A stretch of DNA of 64,000 bases, from contig UQVZ01000009.1 in NCBI GenBank assembly GCA_900544675.1, positions 43,379 to 107,378 on the forward strand, in the 5' to 3' direction. Source of the DNA: an uncultured Bacteroides sp. (lineage in GTDB: Bacteria; Bacteroidota; Bacteroidia; Bacteroidales; Bacteroidaceae). Both the position numbers and the translations under genes were made by a program. Shown in pieces: positions 52,001-58,810 of the stretch (within the stretch, counting starts at the first letter, position 1; every line of letters starts with the position of its first letter). The notes beneath the pieces are model-generated. The model saw only the letters and a list, made by a program, of their open reading frames with translations, did no database searches and was not told where the DNA came from.

Positions 52001-52859
52001 GGTCGTCCAGGTCTTTTCCTGTGCTCAGGCATATCAGGCGGTCGTGCGCTTCGGCATTTTCTTCGTCTACGAAATGCACGTCATTGGTGCACACCAGTTT
52101 AATGTCATATTTCTTGGCATATTCAATAAGTTTCTTATTGACCACTTCCTGTAGCTTGTAGGTCTCGTGATTCGCACGTGGAACCGTTGCTTTGTGGCGT
52201 TGCAGCTCCAGGTAATAGTCATCGCCAAACAGATTTTTATACCATTGAATCGCTTCTTCGGCTTCGGCAAACTGACCTGCCGTGATGCGTCGGGGCACTT
52301 CTCCTCCCAGACATGCCGAACAGATAATCAGTCCTTCGTGGTATTTTTCCAATTCTACCCGGTCGGTACGCGGACGCATATAGAAACCTTGTGTCCAGGC
52401 TTTCGATACCAGTTTGATAAGGTTGTGATAACCTTTCAGGTTCTTTGCCAGTACAATCAGGTGGTAACCGCTTTGGTCAGGTTTCCCATTTTTGTCGCTC
52501 AAACGCTTATGTGCCACATACATTTCACATCCAAGTATCGGCTTGAACAGTTTCTTCTTGGCTGCTTCCATCTGTTCGCGGTAAGCGGCTATTTCGGCTT
52601 CCGGATTATCCGATTCTTTCTTCCCGCTTTCCAGTTCCGCTATTTTTTTCTTCAGGTCTTTTATCTCACCGTTGGTACCGCTGTTTTTCTTATTTACATA
52701 GTTAAAGAATTCTTTGATGCCGAACATGTCTCCATGGTCGGTCACGGCGATGCCTTTCATCCCGTTTCCGATGGCTTTGTCTACCAGACGGGGGATAGAT
52801 GCCTGTCCGTCTAGAATCGAGTATTGGGTGTGAACATGTAAATGAACAAAATCCTGCAT
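49062..52859 (-). CDS. dnaE: DNA polymerase III subunit alpha
   Basis: This 1265-residue replicative polymerase has the N-terminal PHP domain (HLHVHTQYSILDGQAS; VTDHGDMFG) and the catalytic palm with VGPGRGSAAGSAVAYCLGI and LPDIDVDFDDDGR, which carries the catalytic aspartates. YQEQVMLLSRLLADFTRGESDALRKAMGKK follows, then a helix-hairpin-helix region and an OB-fold domain (GGIVTGVREGYTRTGKPYGIAKVEDYSG). No intein is seen. Several PHP metal ligands look intact (H-x-H and DHGD), but proofreading activity cannot be judged. Length is normal for Bacteroidetes. Confidence 0.98.
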   Translation of the reverse strand: MQDFVHLHVHTQYSILDGQASIPRLVDKAIGNGMKGIAVTDHGDMFGIKEFFNYVNKKNSGTNGEIKDLKKKIAELESGKKESDNPEAEIAAYREQMEAAKKKLFKPILGCEMYVAHKRLSDKNGKPDQSGYHLIVLAKNLKGYHNLIKLVSKAWTQGFYMRPRTDRVELEKYHEGLIICSACLGGEVPRRITAGQFAEAEEAIQWYKNLFGDDYYLELQRHKATVPRANHETYKLQEVVNKKLIEYAKKYDIKLVCTNDVHFVDEENAEAHDRLICLSTGKDLDDPTRMLYTKQEWMKTREEMNEIFSDVPEALANTCEICDKVEFYSIDHAPIMPTFSIPEEFGTEEQYRQKFTEKDLFDEFTQDENGNVVMSEADAKAKIDRLGGYEKLYRIKLEADYLAKLAYEGAHRRYGENLSEEVKERIKFELHIMKTMGFPGYFLIVQDFISAARNQLDVSVGPGRGSAAGSAVAYCLGITQIDPIKYDLLFERFLNPDRISLPDIDVDFDDDGRGRVLNWVTEKYGQEKVAHIITYGTMATKLAIKDVARVQKLPLSESDRLCKLVPDKIPDKKLNLPNAIAYVPELQAAEVSPDPILRDTIKYAKMLEGNVRNTGVHACGTIICRDDITDWVPVSTADDKETGEKMLVTQYEGSVIEETGLIKMDFLGLKTLSIIKEALENIRSSKGIELNIDEIPIDDPATYKLYSDGRTIGTFQFESAGMQKYLRELQPSTFEDLIAMNALYRPGPMDYIPDFIDRKHGRKPIEYDIPIMEKYLKDTYGITVYQEQVMLLSRLLADFTRGESDALRKAMGKKLRDKLDHMKPKFIEGGKKNGHDPKILEKIWADWEKFASYAFNKSHATCYSWVAYQTAYLKANYPSEYMAATMSRNISNITEITKLMDECKATGINVLGPDINESNLKFSVNHHGDIRFGLGAIKGVGESAVQSILTEREKNGPFKNIFDFVQRVNLSACNRKNIENLALAGGFDSFGNIKREDFFVKNAKEETFVETLIRYGNRYQMDKAATSNSLFGDTEEIEIATPEIIHAPAWSDLERLNKERELVGIYLSAHPLDEFAVILEDVCNTHMNQLADLTPLQNHDLTMGGIVTGVREGYTRTGKPYGIAKVEDYSGTAEFAFFGNEWVDKKNFFVEGMFLFMKGKCQPKQWKPDEWEVKVNSIELLPEVKDSLIEKLTVTMPLSAINDEMIMELGPMIKENPGNTELYFFVRDEDGQMFVNLLSHTLKISVHKNLVNYLKNQPLLDYKIN

Positions 52860-52886
52860 AAGTTAATTGTATGATTAAATCCACTC

Positions 52887-52916
52887 CAAAGATACCGAGT
52901 TTATGGGAAGAATCAA
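52887..52916 (-). promoter_or_regulatory. dnaE promoter
   Basis: On the minus strand: TTG (52914-52916), 19-bp spacer, TATCTTTG (52887-52894). The start codon is 28 bp downstream. Confidence 0.65.
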
Positions 52917-52990
52917 AAAGTAATTTGCAAACAAGGCTGATTTTATTGAAAAAAAAAGAAAGAAAGTCGTAATTCTGAACGTCGTTTATT

Positions 52991-53021
52991 TGCAGGGTAG
53001 ACAAATTAAATATATTTTTGC
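52991..53021 (+). promoter_or_regulatory. psd-pssA promoter
   Basis: TTG (52991-52993), 20-bp spacer, TATTTTTG (53014-53021); the ATG is 37 bp downstream. Confidence 0.65.
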
Positions 53022-53057
53022 ACACTGAATGAGTGTTGACCCCCATTGTTTTCAGAT

Positions 53058-53747
53058 ATGAATAAGATAAGAAAAAAGATAAAGAAGATTAGGTTGCATC
53101 AGGAAGGAACCCACATCCTGGTGAGTGCCGCCGTCATACTCCTTATTATTAATATAGGTCTTTATTGGGGGATAGCATGCAAATGGCCTTTTTATATCGT
53201 GGCTCTTGGCAGCCTTTTTCTGTATTCGATGATGGTTAACTTCTTTCGTTGTCCGATACGGTTGTTCAATAAGGATACCGAAAAGATTGTGGTTGCTCCT
53301 GCCGACGGAAGGATTGTGGTGGTAGAAGAAGTGGACGAGCATGAGTTTTTTCACGACCGCCGCCTGATGGTTTCCATCTTTATGGGCATAACCAATGTGC
53401 ATGCCAACTGGTATCCCGTAGACGGGACTGTGACGCATGTATCGCATCAGAACGGACGCTTCCTGAAAGCATGGCTCCCGAAGGCAAGCACGGAGAACGA
53501 GCGTTCGACCATTGTGATAGAGACTCCCGAAGGGCATACCGTCATGGCACGTCAGATTGCGGGGGCAGTGGCACGGCGCATTGTGACATACGCCGAAGTA
53601 GGAGAAGAATGTTACATCGACGAGCACATGGGCTTCATCAAGTTCGGCTCGCGGGTCGATGTCTATCTGCCTTTAGGCACCGAGGTGTGTGTAAAGATGG
53701 GGCAGAAAACGGTCGGCAACCAGACGGTTATCGCCAAATTAAACTAA
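53058..53747 (+). CDS. psd: Phosphatidylserine decarboxylase
   Basis: Psd converts phosphatidylserine to phosphatidylethanolamine at the inner membrane. The 229-residue proenzyme has N-terminal membrane segments (ILVSAAVILLIINIGLYWG) and VVAPADGRIVVVEEV, FMGITNVHANWYPVDGTV, and the self-cleavage site in GFIKFGSRVDVYLP. The Gly-Ser bond there would yield the pyruvoyl-bearing alpha chain. This short form lacks the LGST wording of long Psd proteins but fits the archaeal/Bacteroidetes type. ATG 53058 (MNKIRKKIKKIRL) is chosen; an upstream in-frame start lies only four codons before. pssA follows by 24 bp, so both steps are coexpressed. Confidence 0.95.
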   Translation: MNKIRKKIKKIRLHQEGTHILVSAAVILLIINIGLYWGIACKWPFYIVALGSLFLYSMMVNFFRCPIRLFNKDTEKIVVAPADGRIVVVEEVDEHEFFHDRRLMVSIFMGITNVHANWYPVDGTVTHVSHQNGRFLKAWLPKASTENERSTIVIETPEGHTVMARQIAGAVARRIVTYAEVGEECYIDEHMGFIKFGSRVDVYLPLGTEVCVKMGQKTVGNQTVIAKLN

Positions 53748-53771
53748 CGAATAGGGAAGGAGGAAAGGAAA

Positions 53772-54479
53772 ATGGCAAATGCAATTATCCGGAACATTCC
53801 GAATACACTCACTTGTTGCAACCTGTTTTCGGGTTGCATAGCCGCTTGTATGGCTTTTCAGGGAAACTATGCGGGGGCGCTTGCCTTTATCATCATCGGT
53901 GCTGTCTTCGATTTCTTCGACGGGATGGTGGCGCGTTTGCTGCATGTCTCGTCTCCTATAGGCAAAGAGCTGGATTCGCTTGCCGATGACATTACCTTCG
54001 GTCTGGCTCCGGCTGCGATTGCTTTTTCTTTGTTTCGCGAAGTCTATTATCCCGACTTTATCCAGTTTTTGCATCCGTTGTTGCCTTATACGGCATTCCT
54101 GATAGCGGTATTCTCAGGCTTGCGCTTGGCTAAATTCAATATTGATACGCGGCAGACCAGTTCGTTTATCGGTATGCCTACGCCTGCCAATGCCTTATTC
54201 TGGGGCTCGCTGGTGGTAGGCGAACATGCCTTTCTCACTTCCGAGCATTTCAATGCGCTCTACCTGCTGGTATTGGTCGTAGCGATGTCACTTTTGCTGG
54301 TGGCAGAGTTGCCCATGTTCTCGCTCAAGTTCAAGGATTTGTCGTGGAAGCATAACAAGGTGAGCTACATCTTTCTGATAGTCTCCATCCCCTTGCTCTT
54401 GATATTCCGTCTGAGCGGATTTGCGGCTATTATCGTCTGGTATATCCTGCTTTCCGTGCTGACTCGTAAAAAATCATAA
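53772..54479 (+). CDS. pssA: CDP-diacylglycerol-serine O-phosphatidyltransferase
   Basis: PssA makes phosphatidylserine from CDP-diacylglycerol and serine, the step before Psd. The 235-residue membrane protein carries the CDP-alcohol phosphotransferase motif DGMVAR...GKELDSLADDITFGLAP (consensus DGxxAR-x8-GxxxDxxxD) around residues 45-75, plus about six hydrophobic segments. It is 24 bp downstream of psd and 57 bp upstream of the DUF4834 gene, in one probable operon. Together with cdsA at 30.6 kb, the window encodes three consecutive enzymes of phosphatidylethanolamine synthesis. Confidence 0.95.
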   Translation: MANAIIRNIPNTLTCCNLFSGCIAACMAFQGNYAGALAFIIIGAVFDFFDGMVARLLHVSSPIGKELDSLADDITFGLAPAAIAFSLFREVYYPDFIQFLHPLLPYTAFLIAVFSGLRLAKFNIDTRQTSSFIGMPTPANALFWGSLVVGEHAFLTSEHFNALYLLVLVVAMSLLLVAELPMFSLKFKDLSWKHNKVSYIFLIVSIPLLLIFRLSGFAAIIVWYILLSVLTRKKS

Positions 54480-54536
54480 TACAACAATCGTTGGCACGGT
54501 TATTGTATTTAATAATAAAAACCAAAGCCAATAGCT

Positions 54537-54833
54537 ATGTTTCATATTTTAGGATTCATATTTTTCTTTGTCCTGATAGTCTTGATTATCGGGCTGGTCT
54601 TGTTGTCTAAGATTGTCCGTGCGGTTTTCGGCTTCGGGCGCAAGATGACGGGGAACACAACGACTACGGGAAGTCAACAACATACTGCTTATTCAGAAGA
54701 TACAAACCAAGGGAATAACGCTTCGCGGTTTACCCGGAAAAGCAAAGAGCGTCGCAAGAAAGTCTTCGATGACGACGAAGGGGAATATGTCGACTTTGAG
54801 GAAATCAAGAACAATGAAGAAACGGGAAAATGA
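54537..54833 (+). CDS. DUF4834 family small membrane protein (98 aa)
   Basis: One N-terminal membrane helix (LGFIFFFVLIVLIIGLVLLSKIV, about residues 5-27) is followed by a hydrophilic tail that is basic in the middle (RFTRKSKERRKKVFDDDEGEYVDFEEIK) and acidic at the end. This matches what I recall of DUF4834, a Bacteroidetes family of unknown function usually behind pssA. It ends in the psd-pssA operon. The TGA stop codon is formed by the first word of the GAAGAAT repeat that follows (AAATGAAGAATGAAGAATT). Confidence 0.8.
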   Translation: MFHILGFIFFFVLIVLIIGLVLLSKIVRAVFGFGRKMTGNTTTTGSQQHTAYSEDTNQGNNASRFTRKSKERRKKVFDDDEGEYVDFEEIKNNEETGK

Positions 54834-55108
54834 AGAATGAAGAATTAAGAATGAAGAATCAGTTGATGTTTGCTTTCACCACAGATTACGCAGATTAATA
54901 AATTTATTTTTCTGTGCCTCTGTGTCTTTGCGCTCAATTTTATTTTGAAACGCAGATTTGCGCAGATTTACGCAGATTTTAATTCTTTATTCTTCATTAA
55001 TGCTCTCCGTGCGCTTTGCTTTCTCAAAAAGAAAAAACTCAGCGTCTTCGCGTCTCTGCGTTCGATATGATTAAACCGCAGATTCTTCATTCTTCATTTA
55101 TAATTAAT
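54831..55108. repeat. Mosaic intergenic repeat block with inverted GAAGAAT ends
   Basis: TGAAGAATGAAGAATTAAG (from 54831) faces GATTCTTCATTCTTCATTT (55081-55099). Between are CACAGATTACGCAGATTA, CTGTGCCTCTGTGTCTTTG, and three GCAGATTT units with 10-11 bp spacing (about 54950-54980). No gene. It separates the DUF4834 gene from the convergent Lrp-type gene. Confidence 0.75.
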
Positions 55109-55585
55109 TTACTCTTCTTCTGCCAAATCTTGTATCGGCATCTGCCGTTTGATGGCTTCGCGGAAAGAAATGATGGTTTCCGAGCGTGAAAGCCCCAGCG
55201 GTTGCAGCTTGTCGTGAATGATATTCAGCAGATGGTGATTGTTTTTAGCGTAAATCTTGATAAACAAGTCATACTGCCCTGTAGTAAAATGACATTCCAC
55301 TACTTCGGGAATGAGTTTCAACGCCTCCGTTACAGCGTCAAACTGTTCAGGGTCTTTCAGGTACAGTCCGATGTAAGCACAAGTCTCGTATCCGATTTTT
55401 TCCGGATCGATAATAAATTCAGAACCTTTCAAAATACCCAAGTTAGTCAGCTTTTGGATGCGCTGATGAATCGCGGCGCCCGATACGTTACATGCCCGCG
55501 CAACTTCCAGGAATGGAATACGTGCATTGTCTGCTATCAATCGCAGAATCTGTTCGTCTAATTTGTCTAATTGATGATGTCCCAT
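55109..55585 (-). CDS. Lrp/AsnC family transcriptional regulator
   Basis: The 158-residue protein has the AsnC-type helix-turn-helix at the N-terminus (LDKLDEQILRLIADNARIPFLEVARACNVSGAAIHQRIQKLTNLGIL) and the RAM ligand-binding domain behind it (ETCAYIGLYLKDPEQFDAVTEALKLIPEVVECHFTTGQYDLFIKIYA). Such proteins form octamers and respond to amino acids. It is divergent from the M64 peptidase gene with adjacent promoters, so control of that gene is possible but unproven. Confidence 0.93.
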   Translation of the reverse strand: MGHHQLDKLDEQILRLIADNARIPFLEVARACNVSGAAIHQRIQKLTNLGILKGSEFIIDPEKIGYETCAYIGLYLKDPEQFDAVTEALKLIPEVVECHFTTGQYDLFIKIYAKNNHHLLNIIHDKLQPLGLSRSETIISFREAIKRQMPIQDLAEEE

Positions 55586-55606
55586 TTATTTTATTTTAAT
55601 TTGATA

Positions 55607-55614
55607 CAAATATA
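55607..55614 (-). promoter_or_regulatory. Candidate promoter of the Lrp-type gene (-7 element)
   Basis: It reads TATATTTG on the minus strand, 22 bp before the start codon. Confidence 0.5.
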
Positions 55615-55663
55615 GCGATTTTTATTTCATATCTGTGTATATATACAACTTTTATCATGTTTT

Positions 55664-55695
55664 TTGCATGAATTTGCCAGATAGTCTTATCTTTG
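55664..55695 (+). promoter_or_regulatory. Promoter of the M64 peptidase gene
   Basis: TTG (55664-55666), 21-bp spacer, TATCTTTG (55688-55695); the ATG is 20 bp downstream. Confidence 0.6.
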
Positions 55696-55715
55696 CATTG
55701 CTAAATAGATAGGTT

Positions 55716-57005
55716 ATGAGAAAAAAAGCATTGTTTGCCCTCTTTATCTTGCCTTTTCTGTGGGGAAAGGCAAGTGCTCAAAGTTTCGATGAATACTTCA
55801 CCGATAAAACGCTTCGTGTAGATTATTTGTTCAATGGAAATGCGCAGCAGCAGGCCATTAGTTTAGATGAACTGGTCTCGCTTCCCGGCTGGGCGGGGAG
55901 GCGTCATGCGCTCAGCCAGCTTCCTTTGGAAGGCAATGGCGATATTACCATGACCGATAAGGCGAGCGGCAAGGTTATTTACCGCACCTCGTTTTCCAGC
56001 CTCTTTCAGGAATGGTTGGGCGAAGAGGAAGCCAAGCATCTGACACGCGGTTTCGAAAACTCCTTCCTCCTGCCTTATCCCAAGCAGCCGGCAGTAGTGA
56101 CCATACGCCTGAAGGATGCACACCGCAAACCATGTGCCGTATTGGAGCATGAAGTCAATCCCCAAGATATCTTGATTCATCAGCGTGGAGCGACGCAGGT
56201 CACTCCGCACCGTTATCTGTTGCAAAGCGGGTCGGCCAGCGAGTGCATCGATGTTGCCATTCTGGCAGAGGGATATACGGCAGACGAGATGGATTTGTTC
56301 TATAAAGATGCGCAGGACGCTTGCGATGCCATCTTTGCCCATGAACCGTTCAAGCATCTGAAGGACCGTTTCAATGTTGTTGCGGTAGAATCGGTTTCGC
56401 AAGATAGCGGAGTCAGCATCCCCCGTCAGGGAGAATGGAAGAATACGGCGGTCAGTTCGCACTTCGATACGTTCTATTCCGACCGTTACTTGACGACCCG
56501 TTCGGTGAAAGCCATGCACAACTGGCTGGCAGGCATTCCGTACGAACACATTATTATATTAGCCAATACCGATACCTACGGAGGCGGGGGCATTTACAAC
56601 GCCTATCTGCTGACCACCGCCCACCATGCCATGTTCAAGCCCGTGGTGGTGCACGAGTTCGGCCATAGCTTCGGAGGGCTTGCCGATGAATATGCTTACG
56701 ATGAGGCTCCCAGTCCGCTTTATCCTTACGAGGTAGAACCCTGGGAACCGAACATCACCACTTTGGTAGATTTTGCCGGCAAGTGGAAAGACCTGGTGCC
56801 CGAAGGTACCCCGGTTCCGACACCGGTAGAAACCGATTCTACTTTGATTTATACGAAAGTAGGTCTGTATGAGGGAGGAGGCTATACGAAAAAAGGCATC
56901 TATCGGCCTACTACCGAATGCCGGATGAAAATCAACGAGGCACCCCGTTTCTGTCCGGTATGCGAACGTTCGCTCGAAAGGCTCATCCGCTTTTATACCG
57001 AATAG
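55716..57005 (+). CDS. Secreted M64 (IgA peptidase-like) metallopeptidase
   Basis: A signal peptide (MRKKALFALFILPFLWGKASAQ) precedes an N-terminal beta-rich domain (about residues 25-160) typical of Bacteroides M64 proteins, then the peptidase domain. The metzincin-like zinc motif is VVHEFGHSFGGLADEYAY (HEXXHxxGxxD), with IAILAEGYTADEMDLFYKDA upstream. The C-terminal part has CPVCERSLERLIRFY. Family M64 was named for an IgA protease of Clostridium ramosum; cleavage of immunoglobulin by this homologue is not implied. Length (429) matches Bacteroides members. It is monocistronic. Confidence 0.93.
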   Translation: MRKKALFALFILPFLWGKASAQSFDEYFTDKTLRVDYLFNGNAQQQAISLDELVSLPGWAGRRHALSQLPLEGNGDITMTDKASGKVIYRTSFSSLFQEWLGEEEAKHLTRGFENSFLLPYPKQPAVVTIRLKDAHRKPCAVLEHEVNPQDILIHQRGATQVTPHRYLLQSGSASECIDVAILAEGYTADEMDLFYKDAQDACDAIFAHEPFKHLKDRFNVVAVESVSQDSGVSIPRQGEWKNTAVSSHFDTFYSDRYLTTRSVKAMHNWLAGIPYEHIIILANTDTYGGGGIYNAYLLTTAHHAMFKPVVVHEFGHSFGGLADEYAYDEAPSPLYPYEVEPWEPNITTLVDFAGKWKDLVPEGTPVPTPVETDSTLIYTKVGLYEGGGYTKKGIYRPTTECRMKINEAPRFCPVCERSLERLIRFYTE

Positions 57006-57322
57006 GAGGGGAAGCGTAATGCATATAGCTCCGTGGCGCGACGCAGCTAGCTGCGTTGGCCGATGCAGCTAGCTGCGTTCCCGATAAGATTAATAATCTT
57101 ACAGCTTGAAGATTAATAATCTTACAGGCGGAAGATTAATAATCTTACACGGAAAGGAGTATAAAGGCATAAAGGTTGAGAGCGTAATTCACGCATAACT
57201 TAATTACCTTCTCCGTGTCTCTGTATTCAACTAAAAAAACTCATAAACTTAAGAACTCACAAACTCAAGAACTTAAAAACTCAAAAACTCAAGAACTTAA
57301 AAACTCAAAAACTCAAAATCTT
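57006..57322. repeat. Palindrome arrays and AACTCAA tract before the acetyltransferase gene
   Basis: The perfect palindrome ACGCAGCTAGCTGCGT (57041-57056) is followed by GCAGCTAGCTGC (57065-57076). Then AAGATTAATAATCTT occurs three times with exact 23-bp period (57086-57100, 57109-57123, 57132-57146). After a CTGTGTC-like word, AACTCAAGAACTTAAAAACTC-type words run from about 57238 to 57320. No gene; an in-frame extension of the acetyltransferase through the tract is considered spurious. Confidence 0.8.
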
Positions 57323-57874
57323 ATGCTAACATTTACACGCATCAACACCCGGCATCCCCATTATCCGTTCGTAGAAGAATTATTGCACCAGTCTTTCCCC
57401 TTGGAAGAACGGAGGGACGATGAAGACCAGCGCCGCAATACCGATACCAACGAACGGTTTTACTGCTACCTGCTGACCGATACGGACGAAAGCGGGAAGG
57501 AAGAACTTATCGGTCTGATTACCGTATGGAAGCTGGACGGTTTTTATTATGCCGAACACCTTGCCACCTCTCCCCAGGTACGCAATCGGGGATACGGACG
57601 TCAGGTGATGGAGGCGCTGAAAGCACATTTGTCGGACAACCCTATTATTTTGGAAGTGGAGCGTCCTGAAGACGAGATGAGCCGCCGGCGTATCGGGTTT
57701 TACCAGCGGTGCGGTTTCCAGTTGTGTACGCAAGACTATCACCAGCCACCTTACCGGGAAGGAGGCAAAGGCTTGCCGCTTTACCTGATGTATGCGGGAG
57801 CCGACGAGATAGATTCGCGCTATCCGCAGATACGCGATGAAATTTACCGGAATGTCTATGGCGTGAACGTATGA
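57323..57874 (+). CDS. GNAT family N-acetyltransferase
   Basis: The start is placed at ATG 57323 (MLTFTRINTRHPHYPFVEELL), because the 36 residues encoded upstream (KNSQTQELKNSKTQ) are a translated repeat. The resulting 183-residue protein has the GNAT core: FYYAEHLATSPQVRNRGYGRQVMEALKAHL, with the acetyl-CoA loop RNRGYG (R/QxxGxG/A), then IILEVERPEDEMSRRRIGFYQRCGFQL. The substrate is unknown. It stands alone between a repeat tract and a terminator. No promoter is recognisable upstream. Confidence 0.88.
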   Translation: MLTFTRINTRHPHYPFVEELLHQSFPLEERRDDEDQRRNTDTNERFYCYLLTDTDESGKEELIGLITVWKLDGFYYAEHLATSPQVRNRGYGRQVMEALKAHLSDNPIILEVERPEDEMSRRRIGFYQRCGFQLCTQDYHQPPYREGGKGLPLYLMYAGADEIDSRYPQIRDEIYRNVYGVNV

Positions 57875-57906
57875 ACATTTCTTCCGTACAGATTGTTTTA
57901 TTTAAC

Positions 57907-57955
57907 AGGCAAGATACTTGGTTATTGCGTAATTATTAGTATCTTGCCTTCTCTT
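57907..57955 (+). terminator. Terminator after the acetyltransferase gene
   Basis: AGGCAAGATAC (57907-57917) pairs with GTATCTTGCCT (57939-57949), followed by TCTCTTTT. Stem 11 bp, loop 21 nt. Confidence 0.7.
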
Positions 57956-57998
57956 TTATAGGAAAGAAACCAGATGTTTAATTAAAAAGTGGAAAAAT

Positions 57999-58700
57999 AT
58001 GAAAAGCTGGAAAATTGAAGCCGTCATTTTGGCTCTCGGTCTGTTTTTATTAGGAATTTTCATTCAAAGAGGTTTGAGCGATTTTGCCGAAAGAGGACGC
58101 AGTGTAAACGTGAAAGGACTTGCCGAAAGGGAAGTGCCTGCCGATAAGGTGACATGGCCCTTGGTGTACAAAAGCCTGGGCAACGACTTGACTGCGCTTT
58201 ACGATGACATCAAGCGTTCGAACCAGACTATCTTGGGATTCTTGAAAGAGAAAGGGCTTTCTGAAACGGAAATCAGTGTCAATGCGCCGGAGATTATCGA
58301 CCTGCAGGCAGAGCGCTACAGCAACAACGAGTCACCTTACCGCTATAATGTGACTTCGGTGATAACGGTCACCTCGATGAAGGTGGATTTGGTGCGCAAA
58401 CTTGTCAGCGAGCAAGGCGAATTGCTGAAGCGGGGCATCGCCATCACGGGAGGAGACTACCGTTACAATGTGTCGTATGAATACACCAGCCTGAATAAAA
58501 TCAAGCCGGAGATGATAGAAGAAGCTACGAAGAACGCCCGCGAGGCAGCCGAGAAATTCGCCAAGGATTCGGAAAGCGAGTTAGGCAAGATCCGTCATGC
58601 CAATCAGGGGCAGTTCAGCATCAGCGACCGTGATGCCAATACACCTTATATTAAAAAGGTGCGGGTAGTGACCACCATAGAATATTCGCTGGAGGATTAA
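57999..58700 (+). CDS. SIMPL domain (DUF541) protein, membrane-anchored
   Basis: A single N-terminal membrane helix (IEAVILALGLFLLGIFIQRGL, residues 6-26) anchors a SIMPL/DUF541 domain. That domain shows the typical opening GRSVNVKGLAEREVPADKVTWPLVYKSLGNDL, the repeated YRYNVTSVITVTS strand, and the helical ATKNAREAAEKFAKDSESELGKI segment. The function of the family is poorly known; members are periplasmic, some form ring oligomers. At 233 residues it is full length. It begins after a terminator and ends about 40 bp before the rpsA promoter, so it is probably monocistronic. Its own promoter is not clear. Confidence 0.87.
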   Translation: MKSWKIEAVILALGLFLLGIFIQRGLSDFAERGRSVNVKGLAEREVPADKVTWPLVYKSLGNDLTALYDDIKRSNQTILGFLKEKGLSETEISVNAPEIIDLQAERYSNNESPYRYNVTSVITVTSMKVDLVRKLVSEQGELLKRGIAITGGDYRYNVSYEYTSLNKIKPEMIEEATKNAREAAEKFAKDSESELGKIRHANQGQFSISDRDANTPYIKKVRVVTTIEYSLED

Positions 58701-58738
58701 AAAAACGGTTAAATGTTTTCACTTTCAGGAAATTGTTA

Positions 58739-58746
58739 TACCTTTG
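58739..58746 (+). promoter_or_regulatory. Candidate rpsA promoter (-7 element)
   Basis: TACCTTTG followed by CACCC, 64 bp before the rpsA start. The -33 is weak (TTTTC). Confidence 0.55.
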
Positions 58747-58810
58747 CACCCGATTTAGATCCATATAAAGTCTAACACAATTAATTAATTAAACAACTTA
58801 TTTTTATTTA

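Noticed and set aside
49062..52859. Intein or frameshift in dnaE
   Set aside because: The frame is continuous at normal length and all polymerase motifs are in order.
57238..57322. CRISPR-like regular short repeats
   Set aside because: Units are 7-8 bp, contiguous and degenerate, with no unique spacers, and no cas genes are in the window.
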